A stretch of 64,000 nt of DNA, taken from Petunia secreta. Lineage: Eukaryota; Streptophyta; Magnoliopsida; Solanales; Solanaceae. The stretch is from contig JARKIP010000035.1 in NCBI GenBank assembly GCA_029990175.1, positions 39,074,001-39,138,000 on the forward strand, written 5' to 3'. A model generated the notes under the pieces. That model was not told the origin of the DNA. It made no database searches and saw only the letters and a list, made by a program, of their open reading frames with translations. Numbering within the stretch: the first letter of the stretch is position 1; each line of letters starts with the position of its first letter. This document shows positions 41,800 to 53,331 of this stretch, one piece after another. A program made the translations under genes and the position numbers.

Positions 41800-43130
41800 C
41801 GTAATTGTGAACCCTCGTGCAATAAATCAGCAAACGGTAGGAGTTCGGGACGAAGTAGTCTAGCCTGGGGCTAGAGTTATTCAAACCCCGAGAGTTGTGG
41901 ATCGTGTTAACGATCCAGTTGCGCAGGCCCCAGCTGTACGAGGTCGTGATGTGTTAGGGAGCAGGGCCTTGTGGTTCCGTTGGCTCTCTACGATGCTTTT
42001 ACGAGAATCTTGGCGAGACAAATACCGCAAGAACCTCTTATTCGCTAGACAGCTTATCATGTTCCCGCAGATGCAGATGTTCGGTCTCAGGGAGCTTCTA
42101 TTTTAGTTCTTAATATTTCTGTGGTAAATTATACTCCGGAGGCAACATGTGTTGTGCCTCTAATTATTCTGGCTGGTTAGCTAGCCCGAGTAATGGCTCG
42201 GTCCGAGTATATGAAAAGGCTGCATTATTTTACCCAGTTGAACCTTCCGATATTCTTAAGCAATGCATCAGATAAACCACGTGATTCTTTTTTAAAATAA
42301 AATGATGTCAGCGTATCCTTCAGGCTTTTGATTATATCGAGCGGTATGGTGTTGATTATTCTGCTTTCCAGTTTTAGGGGTCCAGCCTTGAATTGGTGGA
42401 CCGCTCTCTTATTAGTTAACTTGGTTCGATTTTCCTTCTAGATTCATGGAAAATTTCCTTTCGAGTAGCGAGCGAGGTGAAAAGTGTTGCCAGTTTGAGC
42501 GGATTGGACTGGGTAGCCTGTCGGTTTTAGAATATGAGATTAAATTCTTTAGGATGGCTGGATATGTACTAGAACTTGTCCATAAACCTTCCGAGAATGT
42601 TCAAAGATTTTTTAATGAACTTTCTTTTTCCTTGAGATCCCAGTGCTCGAGAGATTGAGGTCGGGATTTTATTTGATGTTGTTGTTGATATTGCCCGAAG
42701 GAACGAGGCATACCATAAGTTAGTGCGGGAAGAGTTAGACCGGGAGAGCAAGAGATCCCGCGGCCCTAGTGGGAACCATACCTCTTTTGGAGGTAAAAGT
42801 TCTGATTATTTTGGGAGATTACTTGCCAGGGTATCTCAGCTTGTAGAGTGTGATTCTCAGACTGCGTGAGTAGTTCATCAAGATTAGACTCAGCTTTCTC
42901 TTTGTAGCTTTCAACAATCTGTCTAGCTTCCATTTTCAGCGAAAATGTGTTATCATTGTCGTGAGTCTGGCAACCTTTTAAGGAGTTTTCTCTTACTCCG
43001 GCGAGTAGGCAGTCATCCTATCTCTCGTCAGGCACATGTACAGTCGCAGGAGATTTTATTTAGATCTCAATCAGCCAGCAAAATGCCACCATCCAGTAAA
43101 GGTCGAGAGCGTGGTGGCAGTGGTTCTTGA
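41800..43130 (+). pseudogene. gag: A2 gag remnant
   Basis: Parallel to A1 gag. Short frames include RVVDRVNDPVAQAPAVRGRD (41897-42106) and the core SSERGEKCCQFERIGLGSLS and EYEIKFFRMAGYVLELVHKP (42446-42658), followed by a knuckle CYHCRESGNLLRSF at about 42945-43000 where the His position is Asn and the final Cys is Phe. No intact frame. Tekay/Del-like by wording. Confidence 0.6.
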
Positions 43131-44295
43131 GAAGGTGATTATCAGGGTAGTAGCTCAGCTCAGCGGTAGAGGCAGTTCTATGAACTACCAGTCTGGTAGG
43201 AATATCTAATGTTGTACACCCATGTAATTCTTCTTCTATTATATGTGAGTAAGATTTGGTTCTTCCGACCGGTCTGAATTTCGTTTATCTTACCAGGTTT
43301 CCATGGCTTCCTGGGATATTGTTTCTATTAAGAATTGGTTGCGGTAGAGGGTGAGCTTCTGATATGATTTATTCGTTGCATTTATGATGACCCTACAAGA
43401 TTATCTGGTTTAAATGTGAGAGATTTGTGAGTGAGTATTGGTATTGTTTGCTTGGCATTTTGCTGTGCCTCATTCTGTTATAATGTCAAGTCAGTCTACC
43501 TCTCTTTGGAACTCAGTGTCGGTAGGATGATGGGATTCTTATTCGTCACCATCAAAAAGTGTCATTGTTTCTTCCGGTGTAAAGTGATTTGTAAGTGATA
43601 CTCGATCTACGTGTCTCTTCTTCGTTCAAGATGCTAGTAGAGTCATGTTATTCCATGAGCTTCTCTCAGTTATAAAAGAGTTTACTGATAAATTGTTGGA
43701 GTTTCTTTTTATGGGAAGGTTAAATTGACATAGATTTTGTTCCATAAAGCTCATTTAATGTCTATTTATTCAATTGCGATTCTTTGGCTAGCCTGACTTA
43801 AAAGTAGTCTAGCTCTGGTAGCCAAGCAATAAGAAGATGAGCTTCATGAAGCTCTAATTATTTCTATCCTCGGTCCATTTCCATCTCTTCTTTGTTCGGC
43901 ACTGGTGAGCTTAGGCGGTCAGTAGCCTCTTATGATGTTCCCTGTGTGGAGCCAGAGAGCGTGTCAAGGTAGTCGGGTATGCACATTGTTGTTTTTCAAG
44001 GCCACTAAGGGTAATGAGAGGCGTCATTTGACCTTTGATTTGATCCATCAGGCAGTGGTGCTTATAGAAAATGTATGGAGTGGTGACTCGAGAGTTGCAG
44101 CTGTTTGGCAACTCGAAAGGATAGTTGGTAGCTTAGGTCTGCCTACGTTCAGCTTTTAGCTAAGTCTTCTTTAGTCCAGCAGACTGTGTGAGGATGGTTA
44201 TTCCTATTCAAATAGCTGCATGAGTTTGTGCTTTAAGTGGAGGAGTCTTACTCCAAATACTGAATGGTAATATTAAATCTCTAAGGCGTTGGTAC
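43131..44295 (+). other. A2 internal non-coding region
   Basis: Aligns with A1 27968-28851 and with A3 57600-58690. It has no protease, RT or integrase motif on the plus strand. A 75-codon frame at 43932-44159 matches the one in A1 but not A3. Confidence 0.5.
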
Positions 44296-44870
44296 CACTT
44301 TCATCACGACTCAACCTAGGGCACGACAGAAACCTAAAATGAGTGTCGATCATTGCTAAACCCACTAAGAATCTATTAATGACAGAGATAAGCTGGTAAC
44401 CTGATCATATATACGTACCTATCTGCTGAAAGCATAAAGTCTGGAAAGATGACATGACCTTAACTTGCTGGCAATTAAAACACTGAGCCACAAATTCTTC
44501 TATGTCACACTTCATTCCGTCCCACCAATAAATCTGTTTATGATCATGGTACATCTTAGTCGAACCTGGATGAAGAATGTATTTGAAATAATGTGCCTCT
44601 ATCATAATTTGTCCACGTAAATCTGCAACATCGGGAACACAAAGTCTATCTTTATACATGAGAACACCATCAGTAGTAACCCTGTATGGTGACCCCAAAT
44701 TTTTTTTTGCTATCTGTCTGTATTTAACTAGAACTGGATCCTCATACTGACGCTGTTTTACTTCATGAAAATTTAGAGCTAAAGGTCTAGTGCAGCTTAT
44801 CATCCATCCATCATTGGCATATCTCCTTCACACCTCAACTCTTTGAGAAGTTACTTTAGCGTTATAAGTG
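44296..44870 (-). pseudogene. Inverted integrase fragment in A2
   Basis: A 132-codon minus frame (44405-44803): QRQYEDPVLVKYRQ, GVLMYKDRLCVPDVADLRGQ, EAHYFKY, HPGSTKMYH, then CFNCQQVK. This is the linker plus H2C2 finger of a Tekay/Del integrase, opposite to A2. It is absent from A3 at the matching point (after CTCTAAGGC), so it was gained by a common ancestor of A1 and A2. Confidence 0.7.
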
Positions 44871-45616
44871 CACATGTAATCAACTTTGTTGCTGGTATTC
44901 TGCCTCAGCTCGTGGTCCAACTACATGTCTCTTTTATTTTCACTTTTTCAAGTCATAATATTTCCAATTCAAAGACAATACCGTAAAGTAGATGTTCAGT
45001 CTGAAATCATTCCTGGTCTGCGTCATACTATCTAGTAGTATTTGCATGATCCTTATCCTTATATGATAGACCCTGTTCAGATGAACCTTTGACATACATT
45101 AGGCTGTGAGTAACTACATTCCCACAAGGAGCTTGCGAAATAATAGTAACATCAACTGAGATGTTGCATAGTAAGTTTGTAAAAATAATATAGCTTACAT
45201 CAAATCTTCTATAGTGTGTAGTGACAAGGTACTTCAAAAGCTTCCCCTATTTCATCAAGCGTGAGCTAATTCTTAGTTCCATCGACCTGTTCTATATTGA
45301 AAGGTATGTTGAAGAGGTGATTATCTTCTAAATCATGTTAACCCATTCAAAGTTCCGTGTATCTTTGCTTCAAAAATGTAGAACTCTCTTCTCGTGATCG
45401 AGGAAGGATCAGCTTAGTCTGAATAAGCTGTGCAATGGTATTATCAAATTATTCGGATGTATTTTATCCCAAAAGTACGATATGCGTGTTATAATTCTGA
45501 TCCTGTAATCAGGAGATAAAGCCCGCGGAGTAGCTCATGAAGGTTCTGCAAGTGCTCTTGTTATCTATGTGAATTTTTCTTTAGACTTAAGCTCGTTCGA
45601 GGACGAACGAGAGTAT
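44871..45616 (+). other. A2 region before the 3' LTR
   Basis: Non-coding. 45380-45610 matches A3 58820-59050 (CTCGTGATC.AGGAAGG.TCAGCTTAGTC) and ends with TCGTTCGAGGACGAACGAG, a palindromic GAGGACGA motif like that near the end of B. Confidence 0.5.
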
Positions 45617-45629
45617 AAGTGGAGGAGAA
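45617..45629 (+). other. Polypurine tract of A2
   Basis: AAGTGGAGGAGAA directly before the 3' LTR start TGAAACGAC; the A3 equivalent is AAGTAAAGGAGAA at 59055-59067. Confidence 0.8.
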
Positions 45630-47985
45630 TGAAACGACATCGGTCAGTTGTTTCAGAAGTTAGGACTCCGATTGGCATGCCGATTATTTTAAAATATTTC
45701 TAATGTCCATTAGGACAGGTCTGTAAAATTTGAGCTAAATCAGATCTTGTTTTGTAGGCATCGGAAGAAGGTTTCAGTTTTTATTGTCGATAAATATTAA
45801 AAAGAGATTTTCGAGCACGGGTTTGGCGAATTAACTCCGATTTGAAATGCGAAAGTGCCGTTAGGTTCGTATGATTATTTGTGAATTTTGTAAACTTTCG
45901 AAAGTGAATTTCGATGTCGTTCGGCTAGTTTCCACTAAAATGCCGAAAGTTAAATAATTTGATCTTTTTCCATTTAAATTCGGATCTTGAGTTTCGGGAA
46001 CCCGATTTGAGATCCGCCTTAGCAAGTATGCTGCATATATTTTGTATAATTTGTATGCAAAAGTTCGATTTATTTCAAATATCGCAGGGTACCATTTTAA
46101 TTTTTGTCGCGAAAAAAAATAAAAGAAAATGAAAAAAGAAAAAGGTAAAGACAAAAAATTGAAAGATAAGAGGCGGTGGACTTTTAGTCCACCCTTTCTA
46201 CAAGTAAGCAGAAACATAAATGGAGTACAGAAACATGAAATGAAAATGCAGAAGGAGAAACAAAACATAACGCAGGAAAAAATGCCAGAAAATGAGAAAA
46301 CAGCCGGAGAAAAGATAGAATTTTTACCCCGAAACATTCAGGTAATGATCCTAATATATTATTTGATTTTATTACGTGTATTTGAATATATTTTAATGGT
46401 AAAACTTGAAATATTAGACATCATTTTAATAAGTTCAATTAATAGTTTAAAGGGTCAAATGGACCGCGATAATGGAATTGATTATATATTCGTACTCAGT
46501 GAGTTATGGGCAACATATAAATGTAATTTATTTAGGGTTTGGTTATGTGACCTTAAACTCCGTACATAGTTGTGGCCTACGTATTGCGTATGCGAATAGG
46601 GTATCAGGTTCCTAACCGTATTTCCTTAACATGTGAGGAATGAAGCCTTTAGCCTAAATTGATATATTTTTCTGCTTAATGAATAGAGTGGGATCGTGGG
46701 GCAAGGAAACCAAAGGATAAAGCGGTTTTTGATTAGCCGTACTAAATTTTGGAAGAGGTTAGTGTTTATATCCATTTCTTTGGAGGCACCTGGCCTTGTG
46801 GATTTTCTACCACGTGTTCCTTACTTGTGTAGCTGCCGATAGGCGAACTCATTACGCCTTAGCTTTGGATTTACATTGTATATTATATGTTATGTCCTGT
46901 TGTTGGTATTTCATTGAGGATCTGAGCATTGTACTCTACTGTGACTTGACATATACTTCCGGCAATTGATGAGAGTCCCTCGCCAGTGAAGGTTATTTAT
47001 TGCATCATACCGTATTCGTATGTATTACGTTTTCTGGTTATGCATTGCATCATGTTGAGGGGTAGGACGATTCCACCCCAGGAGCAGAAGGATTCCGCTC
47101 CATTGCATCATATTGAGGGTAGGAGGATTCCGCCCTAGGAGCAGGAGGATTCCGCTCCATTGCATCATGTTGAGGGGCAGGAGGATTCCGCTCCATTGCA
47201 TCATATTGAGGGTAGGAGGATTCCGCCCCAGGAGCAGGAGGATTCCGCTCCATTGCATCATATTGAGGGTAGGAGGATTCTGCCCTAGGAGCAGGAGGAT
47301 TCCGCTCCATTGCATCATATTGAGGGTAGGAGGATTCTGCCCTGGAGTAGGAGGATTCCGCTCAATTCATTTGACTCATGTGACCCTCTGCATCATATTT
47401 CATTTCATTTCATCTCATCTCATTTCACACCATTATGCAGACTTGTGGTACATAACTACTGTTTGCTTATATGTGCATTGCTTATTTGTTGATATGTTTC
47501 TGGCTCGTATCCCTAGTTGAGTTTATAGTTTCATACGTGTTTCCGGTTGTTATCTGGCTCTGTCTTTTTATAATTTAAATAAGAGGAATTTGGTTTATCT
47601 GTTTCTTCTCCCTAGCTAGCTATCCTATTCTTTGAGGTGGCTAGTATGCCCCACTTATTGAGTCCTTTAGACTCACACTTGTTTGTTGTTTGTTTCTTGT
47701 ATATCTATTTCATTTCGGCAGGTTCGCTCCAAGATTGAGTTTGCCACATTATTCGCGAGCGAAGACGACTTCAGCTGTCAGGGTGAGCCAGCTTTTATTC
47801 CGGATGGCCATCAGTTTATTGTTTATTATTTCAGTTGCATTTTGCTCCCTTCAGAAGGTATCTGTCTTCTTTTGTACTCTTAGATGTCTAGTCTAGATAG
47901 CCCTAAACCTAGTATGTGGGTAGTCAGCTGTAATTTTTTTTTACAGCTTAGAGATATCATTATGTTTGTACTTTTTCTAAGTCTT
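45630..47985 (+). repeat. 3' LTR of A2, main piece
   Basis: Starts TGAAACGACATC after the polypurine tract and runs to AAGTCTT, where the CACTA element interrupts. The last 85 bp are at 53162-53246. The 57-bp minisatellite is at 47045-47375. Confidence 0.88.
47045..47375 (+). repeat. 57-bp minisatellite in A2 3' LTR
   Basis: About six units as in the 5' LTR, but one unit (near 47160-47197) is shortened by loss of one half. Unit order differs from that in the 5' LTR. Confidence 0.8.
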
Positions 47986-48330
47986 CACTACAAGAAATCT
48001 GCCCTATTGTGGCGATTAAAATCACCACTAAAACTCAAAAAGTCGCCACTAAAAATTTTCAGTGGCGACAAGAGAGTTGCTGTACTACAAGCTGATACTG
48101 AATGTTTTTAGTGGCGACTTTAAAATATCGCTACTGAAAGAGTACTTTTTGTGGCGACTTCTGTCGCTACAATAGCTAAATTTTGATGCTACCAAAAATT
48201 GCATGTCGCCACTATTAGAATATTTTTTAGTAGCAACTTAGTCGCCACAAAAAATATCTCTTGCATTCAGTGGCAACTCTCATCGCACCAAATATTAATA
48301 TTTAATGACAAGGTTAGGTCGCCACTAAAA
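47986..48330. repeat. CACTA left subterminal repeat region
   Basis: Roughly a dozen copies or near copies of GTGGCGAC in both directions within 345 bp (for example near 48052, 48110 and 48150 forward; 48040, 48205 and 48250 reversed). In En/Spm such motifs bind the TNPA-type protein. Confidence 0.8.
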
Positions 48331-50028
48331 GCCTACCTTTTCAATTACTATACATTTACCAAAATTCAATGTTGTTTTTTTCTAATTTAACATACAAAAG
48401 ATTTGTATAAATTATATACCAATATAGAAGCATTCAATATAACTTCAAAACACATAAGACATTTTAAAGTTGATATTATAAAAGCATAATACAGTGTACT
48501 TCTTTGTTCATTATTATTGTACACATACATGACCAAAAGTATATAACATCAAATTCCTTCAAGCTGTTAATTGTCTGTACACTTATACATTTGACCAAAA
48601 AGTCGAGAATCATATGCTAGGGTCCTCCTTGGTTGACACCATCGGTTGTCATCTTAAAACAATGTCCCTGTTATTAAGGAATAAAACACAGGATCACTAG
48701 ACAATTCTTATAATTAAATATAAGTACTAGAAAAGGTGACCACTAACATTGGAATAAAAAAATGCAAAACTCATTCAAAAAAGCAAAATAATAACCAAGT
48801 TATGACAGGATCAAATTCTCATGTGTTATCGACAAAACAACCGTAAATTTAACTATTTTATTAACCATTGTGTAACTTTCATTCATCTGTAGGATCACAA
48901 TCCTGCCACACAAAATAATAGGTACATCATCGCACCTTTACAACTTTTTCAATTTTGACAGAATTATGTAAATAAGATTCATTCATAGACTCAACACTAA
49001 AATATTGTACGACAGTAGAGATCATGTAGAATAATTAATATCAATATTTATAACTAAACATTTATCTCGAAAAAAAAAATTAGTCATTGCTTACTCTTAC
49101 ACAAACAAGATCTCGACAAAAATTTCAATCTCTAACTGCAAAATTATAATTGTTTCATACTTCGTAAGTCTTAGTACACTTACTACAACAATGAGGATAT
49201 TTCAGGCAGTCACATATAGCTTCATGGTCAAACTTAATAAGAATTTAAAAAGAAAAAGCTTAAGCATATGCCTAAAGGATGACAAGTGTTAGAAGATCAG
49301 CGTTTAACATAATCAACCAGACCTTTGTGTCATAAATAACTAAACACATACATCAAAATTAACATTCAACTCATGGTGCTACCTATTCTATCCAACTTCA
49401 ATCATTCTCTAGACGTCCATGTAAAAGTACTTGATGTCAAAGCTCAATAATGAGATCTACCATTCATTTTCACATAACGTTGAGATTTCATCCTATTACC
49501 TACAATGACTATTACCAACTCAGGGACATGAAAATAATAAAGAACATGAATACTTGAGTACATGAATAACATAATTTATGGTGATCCCAACTTAGCAATA
49601 CAAATGTATCAGGCATACATTAAAATGCACATACTCACTAAAGTAACCTTCATAGAATCCACACCAGTGATTGATTTAATGGTGACCTTATAATCTGATT
49701 GTAATGTCATTGTCTCTTCAAATTATTTTAACTCCAAGATTCTAGTTTCACACAAGAAAAACAATTCTTAACTTTAATTGTTGGTACTAGTTCAGTGACT
49801 ATAGCAGTCACTTTAATTGACTCACAATCACTCTGTTAATAAGCAGCCACGATAAAGGGTTCAATGACTGTACTCCGCAATTAAAATGAAAATATGGTGG
49901 ATCAGGACAAACAGATCTATATGTCAAACATTATACATACAAAGGTGTGCACCACTATGAGTGTATATAGTGTATACATAGACACCTATGCACACAAATA
50001 AAATATAGATAGACCATGTTGAAACATC
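48331..50028. other. CACTA interior, left part
   Basis: About 1.7 kb of AT-rich DNA without a supported ORF. It may hold decayed introns or the 3' part of the transposase genes; I see no motif. Confidence 0.4.
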
Positions 50029-50660
50029 CTATGATGTTTTAGCATACACTTTGTCAAGCACATTTGATTTTAGGAAGCAAGACTTATAGCCAGTGATAGA
50101 AGAATTATTGAGAAGGAAAGCACCTGTTGCATTTTGCTCATGAAAGCATCTAGTTGCTATTGAATTTTTTTGTTTGCTTTTACTTGGATCTACTTCTACA
50201 TGTTCAAACTCCTTGTCCAACTTCCTTTGCAACTCCTATTCCACATTCCTTTACAACTCAACAGCCATATTTTGACGTTCATTTTGCAACTTTTAATCCA
50301 TCATGGTTCGTATCTCTTTTGAGTAAAATGTTAGGCTTTCCTCTGCCAAAGAACCTTCTGGTTGAGCTTTGTTCCCAACATATGAATTTAGTGTCCGGAA
50401 ATACCTATATGTAAACTACTCATTAATATAATGTGTGATATTATAAAGGCATGTCATTAGAATTATAGAACACATTTACCTGTCAATAGGGTACATCTGC
50501 CAATATTTAATAGGTCCAAAGAATGCTGGAGGAAATACAGTTTCAAGTTTGCATAATGTGATGGCAATTTCAACTTTCATGATATCAAGATCTTCAATTG
50601 TCAAGCATGTAGGGGTAAAAAGCAAGATCAACCAACTTGATGTTAATAGTTTCCCCAAAA
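50029..50660 (-). pseudogene. TNP2-type transposase remnant
   Basis: Minus strand, in pieces. LTIEDLDIMKVEIAITLCKL, ETVFPPAFF and GPIKYWQMYPIDR (50476-50658) match the conserved FPPAFFD...GPVQYRWMYPFER region of plant CACTA transposases. YVGNKAQPEGSLAEESLTFY (about 50345-50405) matches KARPEGSIAE. A 67-codon frame at 50029-50232 (KLDKEFEHVEVDPSKSKQ) follows, possibly the C-terminal or a second ORF. Frame breaks, a missing stretch after PPAFF and stops show it is inactive. Confidence 0.7.
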
Positions 50661-52896
50661 AAATAAAATAGAAACAAAGCAGTCCATTAATTAATTAAGG
50701 TGTAATTAATAATAATATACTAAAAGAACAACCATAAACTCTGTTATGATAAAACATAATCTCTTAACCTATTACCATTTTCCAGCCTACAGCATCAATA
50801 ACTGCTAAATGCTATAACAAGTTGAATTTTTGAAAGACACAGAAACATAATAGGTTTGCCTCTTTAATACAATTTACTTCAAGAGCATTTTCTCTGTTCA
50901 TTTGGTCTAGCCCAACAAAAAAATAAGGAACCTCACTCGGCAGCTTAAGTGGAACTCTTTTTAGTACTATTGTCCTAAGGAACCACTGCATACTTTTAAT
51001 ATCTCTTTTTGATAGATCAAGAATATTCCATCAATAACACACCAAAATAGAGTAAAAAATATGTACCTAAGACATGGATATGGCTCAACCAATTTTATAA
51101 TTCCAATCTGCCAACAATCTATATAGTATTGACTTTTTTTTAATACCTTAGCAAAGAACCTCCAAAGTTTGATACTGTGGTATGGGAACATGACCATGCC
51201 TCATTAATAGTTAATAAGGAGGCTTTAGCTTACAATGGGCCAATGTGCAGAAGCAATAGAGGGTAAGAGAAGTCCATCTTCATGCTTCTCATGTTGTTTG
51301 TTCAAACACAAATGGTGCAACTTCACCCAAGGTACAAGTGATCTTAGACCAACTAGTTCAGCTCCTAGCAAAGATTTATTTCAAAGCATGAGTTGTATGG
51401 TTAAGATTTATTTAATAGAGTTTTCCTTCAAAGAAACAATAGATTCAATCACAGAACTAGCATAGCTTTAATTTTTATCACATTTCCAATGAAAAAATAT
51501 ATTGAAGACTCCATTACAAAGAGAAAAAGAAAGCTTAAGGGAAGAAAATTACCAGCAGAGTAGAATCTTAATTTTGCTGCCACCACCAGCTCAATACTCG
51601 ATCTGAAATAATAGAATTTCAATTCAAATAATTCCTTCTTTTCTCTTTGCATTTTATCATCACTACTTTAGCCACTCCTTATCACTTACTTGCTACAAGT
51701 ACATAAAGTAAAAGGTTTACATGTTGTTCTTTCATTATTTAATGGCAAAGTTCTTGGACCTTAATAACTTTCCAGCTTCCACATGAACGACAATTTAATT
51801 ACTAGCAATCCTAAAGAACTTTATACAATTATTCAAGTTATACTGCTAATGTTGAGCAAGATACATACACAATTAAGATGTCAAGAGGTATAGTCGTTAA
51901 CGTACACTTCATCGGCTGAAGTGTATATATTTCTACCTCTCGAATTTCCTTAATCATGTAAGAGGACACTAAATGAATATTATGAAAAATTTATATATCA
52001 AGTCAAATAAGTTTCCATGACTAACTGTATGTATTTTTTCAAATCTTTTGTTTCCAAATCATCGCTCACGGTATATTATTTTAATTATGGAAAATAACGG
52101 GTTTGGTAGTTTCTGCTAATGGAAAAAAGATTAAGTACAACACGTAAACACATCCACTACAGCTTTGACCACTTTTTTAAAGGTACTAGCAAAAAAAGCC
52201 ATGAAAAATCAAAGACATATAGCGAAAGTCCTTTTATAAATTGCACCCAAAATAATTAATTTCAATTAAACTATTTTTTCCTTCATTGTCTTTTATCATA
52301 GAGAGGACAAAGGGAAAACAGACTACTTCAAAATCTAGTACCAATTATTTATCAATTAATACTAAGAACTACTACAAACTAATAGAAACTTGCAAGAAAA
52401 AGTATAAACATTAAAATCAACAAAATCCCTATTGTGCATGTCAAATGCAAAGAACGATGAAAACCCAAAAAAACGGAAGGTAAAATACATAAAATCTCAA
52501 AATAGAAATGCTTACCAGTGACTATTAATAATTGAGCAACCAAAAATAATTACTACTAAGAATAAAGGCAAGAACTCATAAAGGACTAAGAATTAAAAAG
52601 GATTTGAGATTAGGGCTTTGAGAACATGCCTGATGAAGTCACATGTTGCGATCAGGGGTTTTAGCTCTCCAATAACAAGGTCACAATTACTATAAATTTG
52701 ATGAGCTTGAGCGATTTGGGGAGAAAAGTTAAAGATTTTTGGCGATGGAGTGGAGTAGAGAGAAGGTGTTTTGGTCTCTCTTTGCATATAGAAACATTAA
52801 AGTGAAAGAGAATCCTGATGTAATGCTTTTATTTTCCTTTTTTTTTAATTAATTTTTATTTAATTTTAATGTAAAAGTAAAATAATTAGATTTATA
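50661..52896. other. CACTA interior, right part
   Basis: About 2.2 kb between transposase remnant and right end. No motif could be assigned to the short frames (51235-51465, 50967-51197, 52593-52787). Likely decayed transposase exons and introns. Confidence 0.35.
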
Positions 52897-53158
52897 ATGG
52901 CGATAGAGTCGCCACAAGACATCTTTAGCAGCGACAAAATATATCTCGCCACAATAAAATTGGAGCCTAATTTTTTGTCCAGGCGGGAAGTGGGAATTCA
53001 GCTTTTAATGTCACATACAGTGATGAATAGATACGAATCGCCACTAAAAATATATCTTTTGTGGCGACGGAGAAAGTCGCCACAAAAGCCTGACTTTTTG
53101 TAGCAATATATATGGTCGCCACTATAACTCGCCACAAAAAGTCCAGTTTCTTGTAGTT
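52897..53158. repeat. CACTA right subterminal repeat region
   Basis: Eight or so GTCGCCAC/GTGGCGAC motifs and variants (52910-52917, near 52947, 53037, 53062, 53078, 53116 and 53128) ending at TTTCTTGTAGTT. Mirrors the left side. Confidence 0.8.
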
Positions 53159-53161
53159 CTT

Positions 53162-53246
53162 GTTATTATTTATAAGGGTTCGCCCGACGGGTCTAAGGAA
53201 GGATGTCGGGTGCCCGCACGGCCTAACCGGATTTTGGATCGTGTCA
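53162..53246 (+). repeat. 3' LTR of A2, terminal piece
   Basis: The last 85 bp of the LTR after the CACTA element, ending GGATCGTGTCA, matching 41530-41611. Confidence 0.85.
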
Positions 53247-53331
53247 ACAAGGTAGAAAGATAACGAGCAAATCATCATCCAGTTCAAGGGTCGGCTGAAT
53301 CGTAAGTTGTCATCCCAATTAAGGCTCCATG
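53247..53331 (+). pseudogene. gag: E2 gag, second part
   Basis: 85 bp between A2 and A3. Translation gives IIIQFKGRLNRKLSSQLRLH-type gag text that continues the frame cut at 39157 and parallels FCGGLNREISSPTELH in E1 gag. One frameshift lies near the start. Confidence 0.7.
53327..53331. repeat. Target-site duplication of A3 (left)
   Basis: CCATG, repeated exactly at 61687-61691. The E2 gag frame resumes after the right copy. Confidence 0.93.

Larger units (their letters stand above)
47986..53158 (-). mobile_element. CACTA (En/Spm) DNA transposon, defective
   Basis: 5173 bp with ends CACTACAAGAAAT and TTTCTTGTAGTT (last base mismatched), flanked by the 3-bp duplication CTT (47983-47985 and 53159-53161). 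Removing it restores the A LTR phrase AAGTCTTGTTATT. Both ends carry clustered GTGGCGAC/GTCGCCAC subterminal motifs. Inside, on the minus strand, are remnants of a TNP2-type transposase. No full transposase gene exists. Confidence 0.92.
39158..53246 (+). mobile_element. A2: gag-only LTR element with CACTA in its 3' LTR
   Basis: 5' LTR 39158-41611, primer site, gag remnant, non-coding interior with an inverted integrase fragment, polypurine tract and 3' LTR (45630-47985 plus 53162-53246). Without the CACTA insertion it would be about 8.9 kb. Forward-strand protease, RT and RNase H are absent. Its LTRs carry an expanded 57-bp minisatellite. It sits in E2 gag. Confidence 0.88.
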
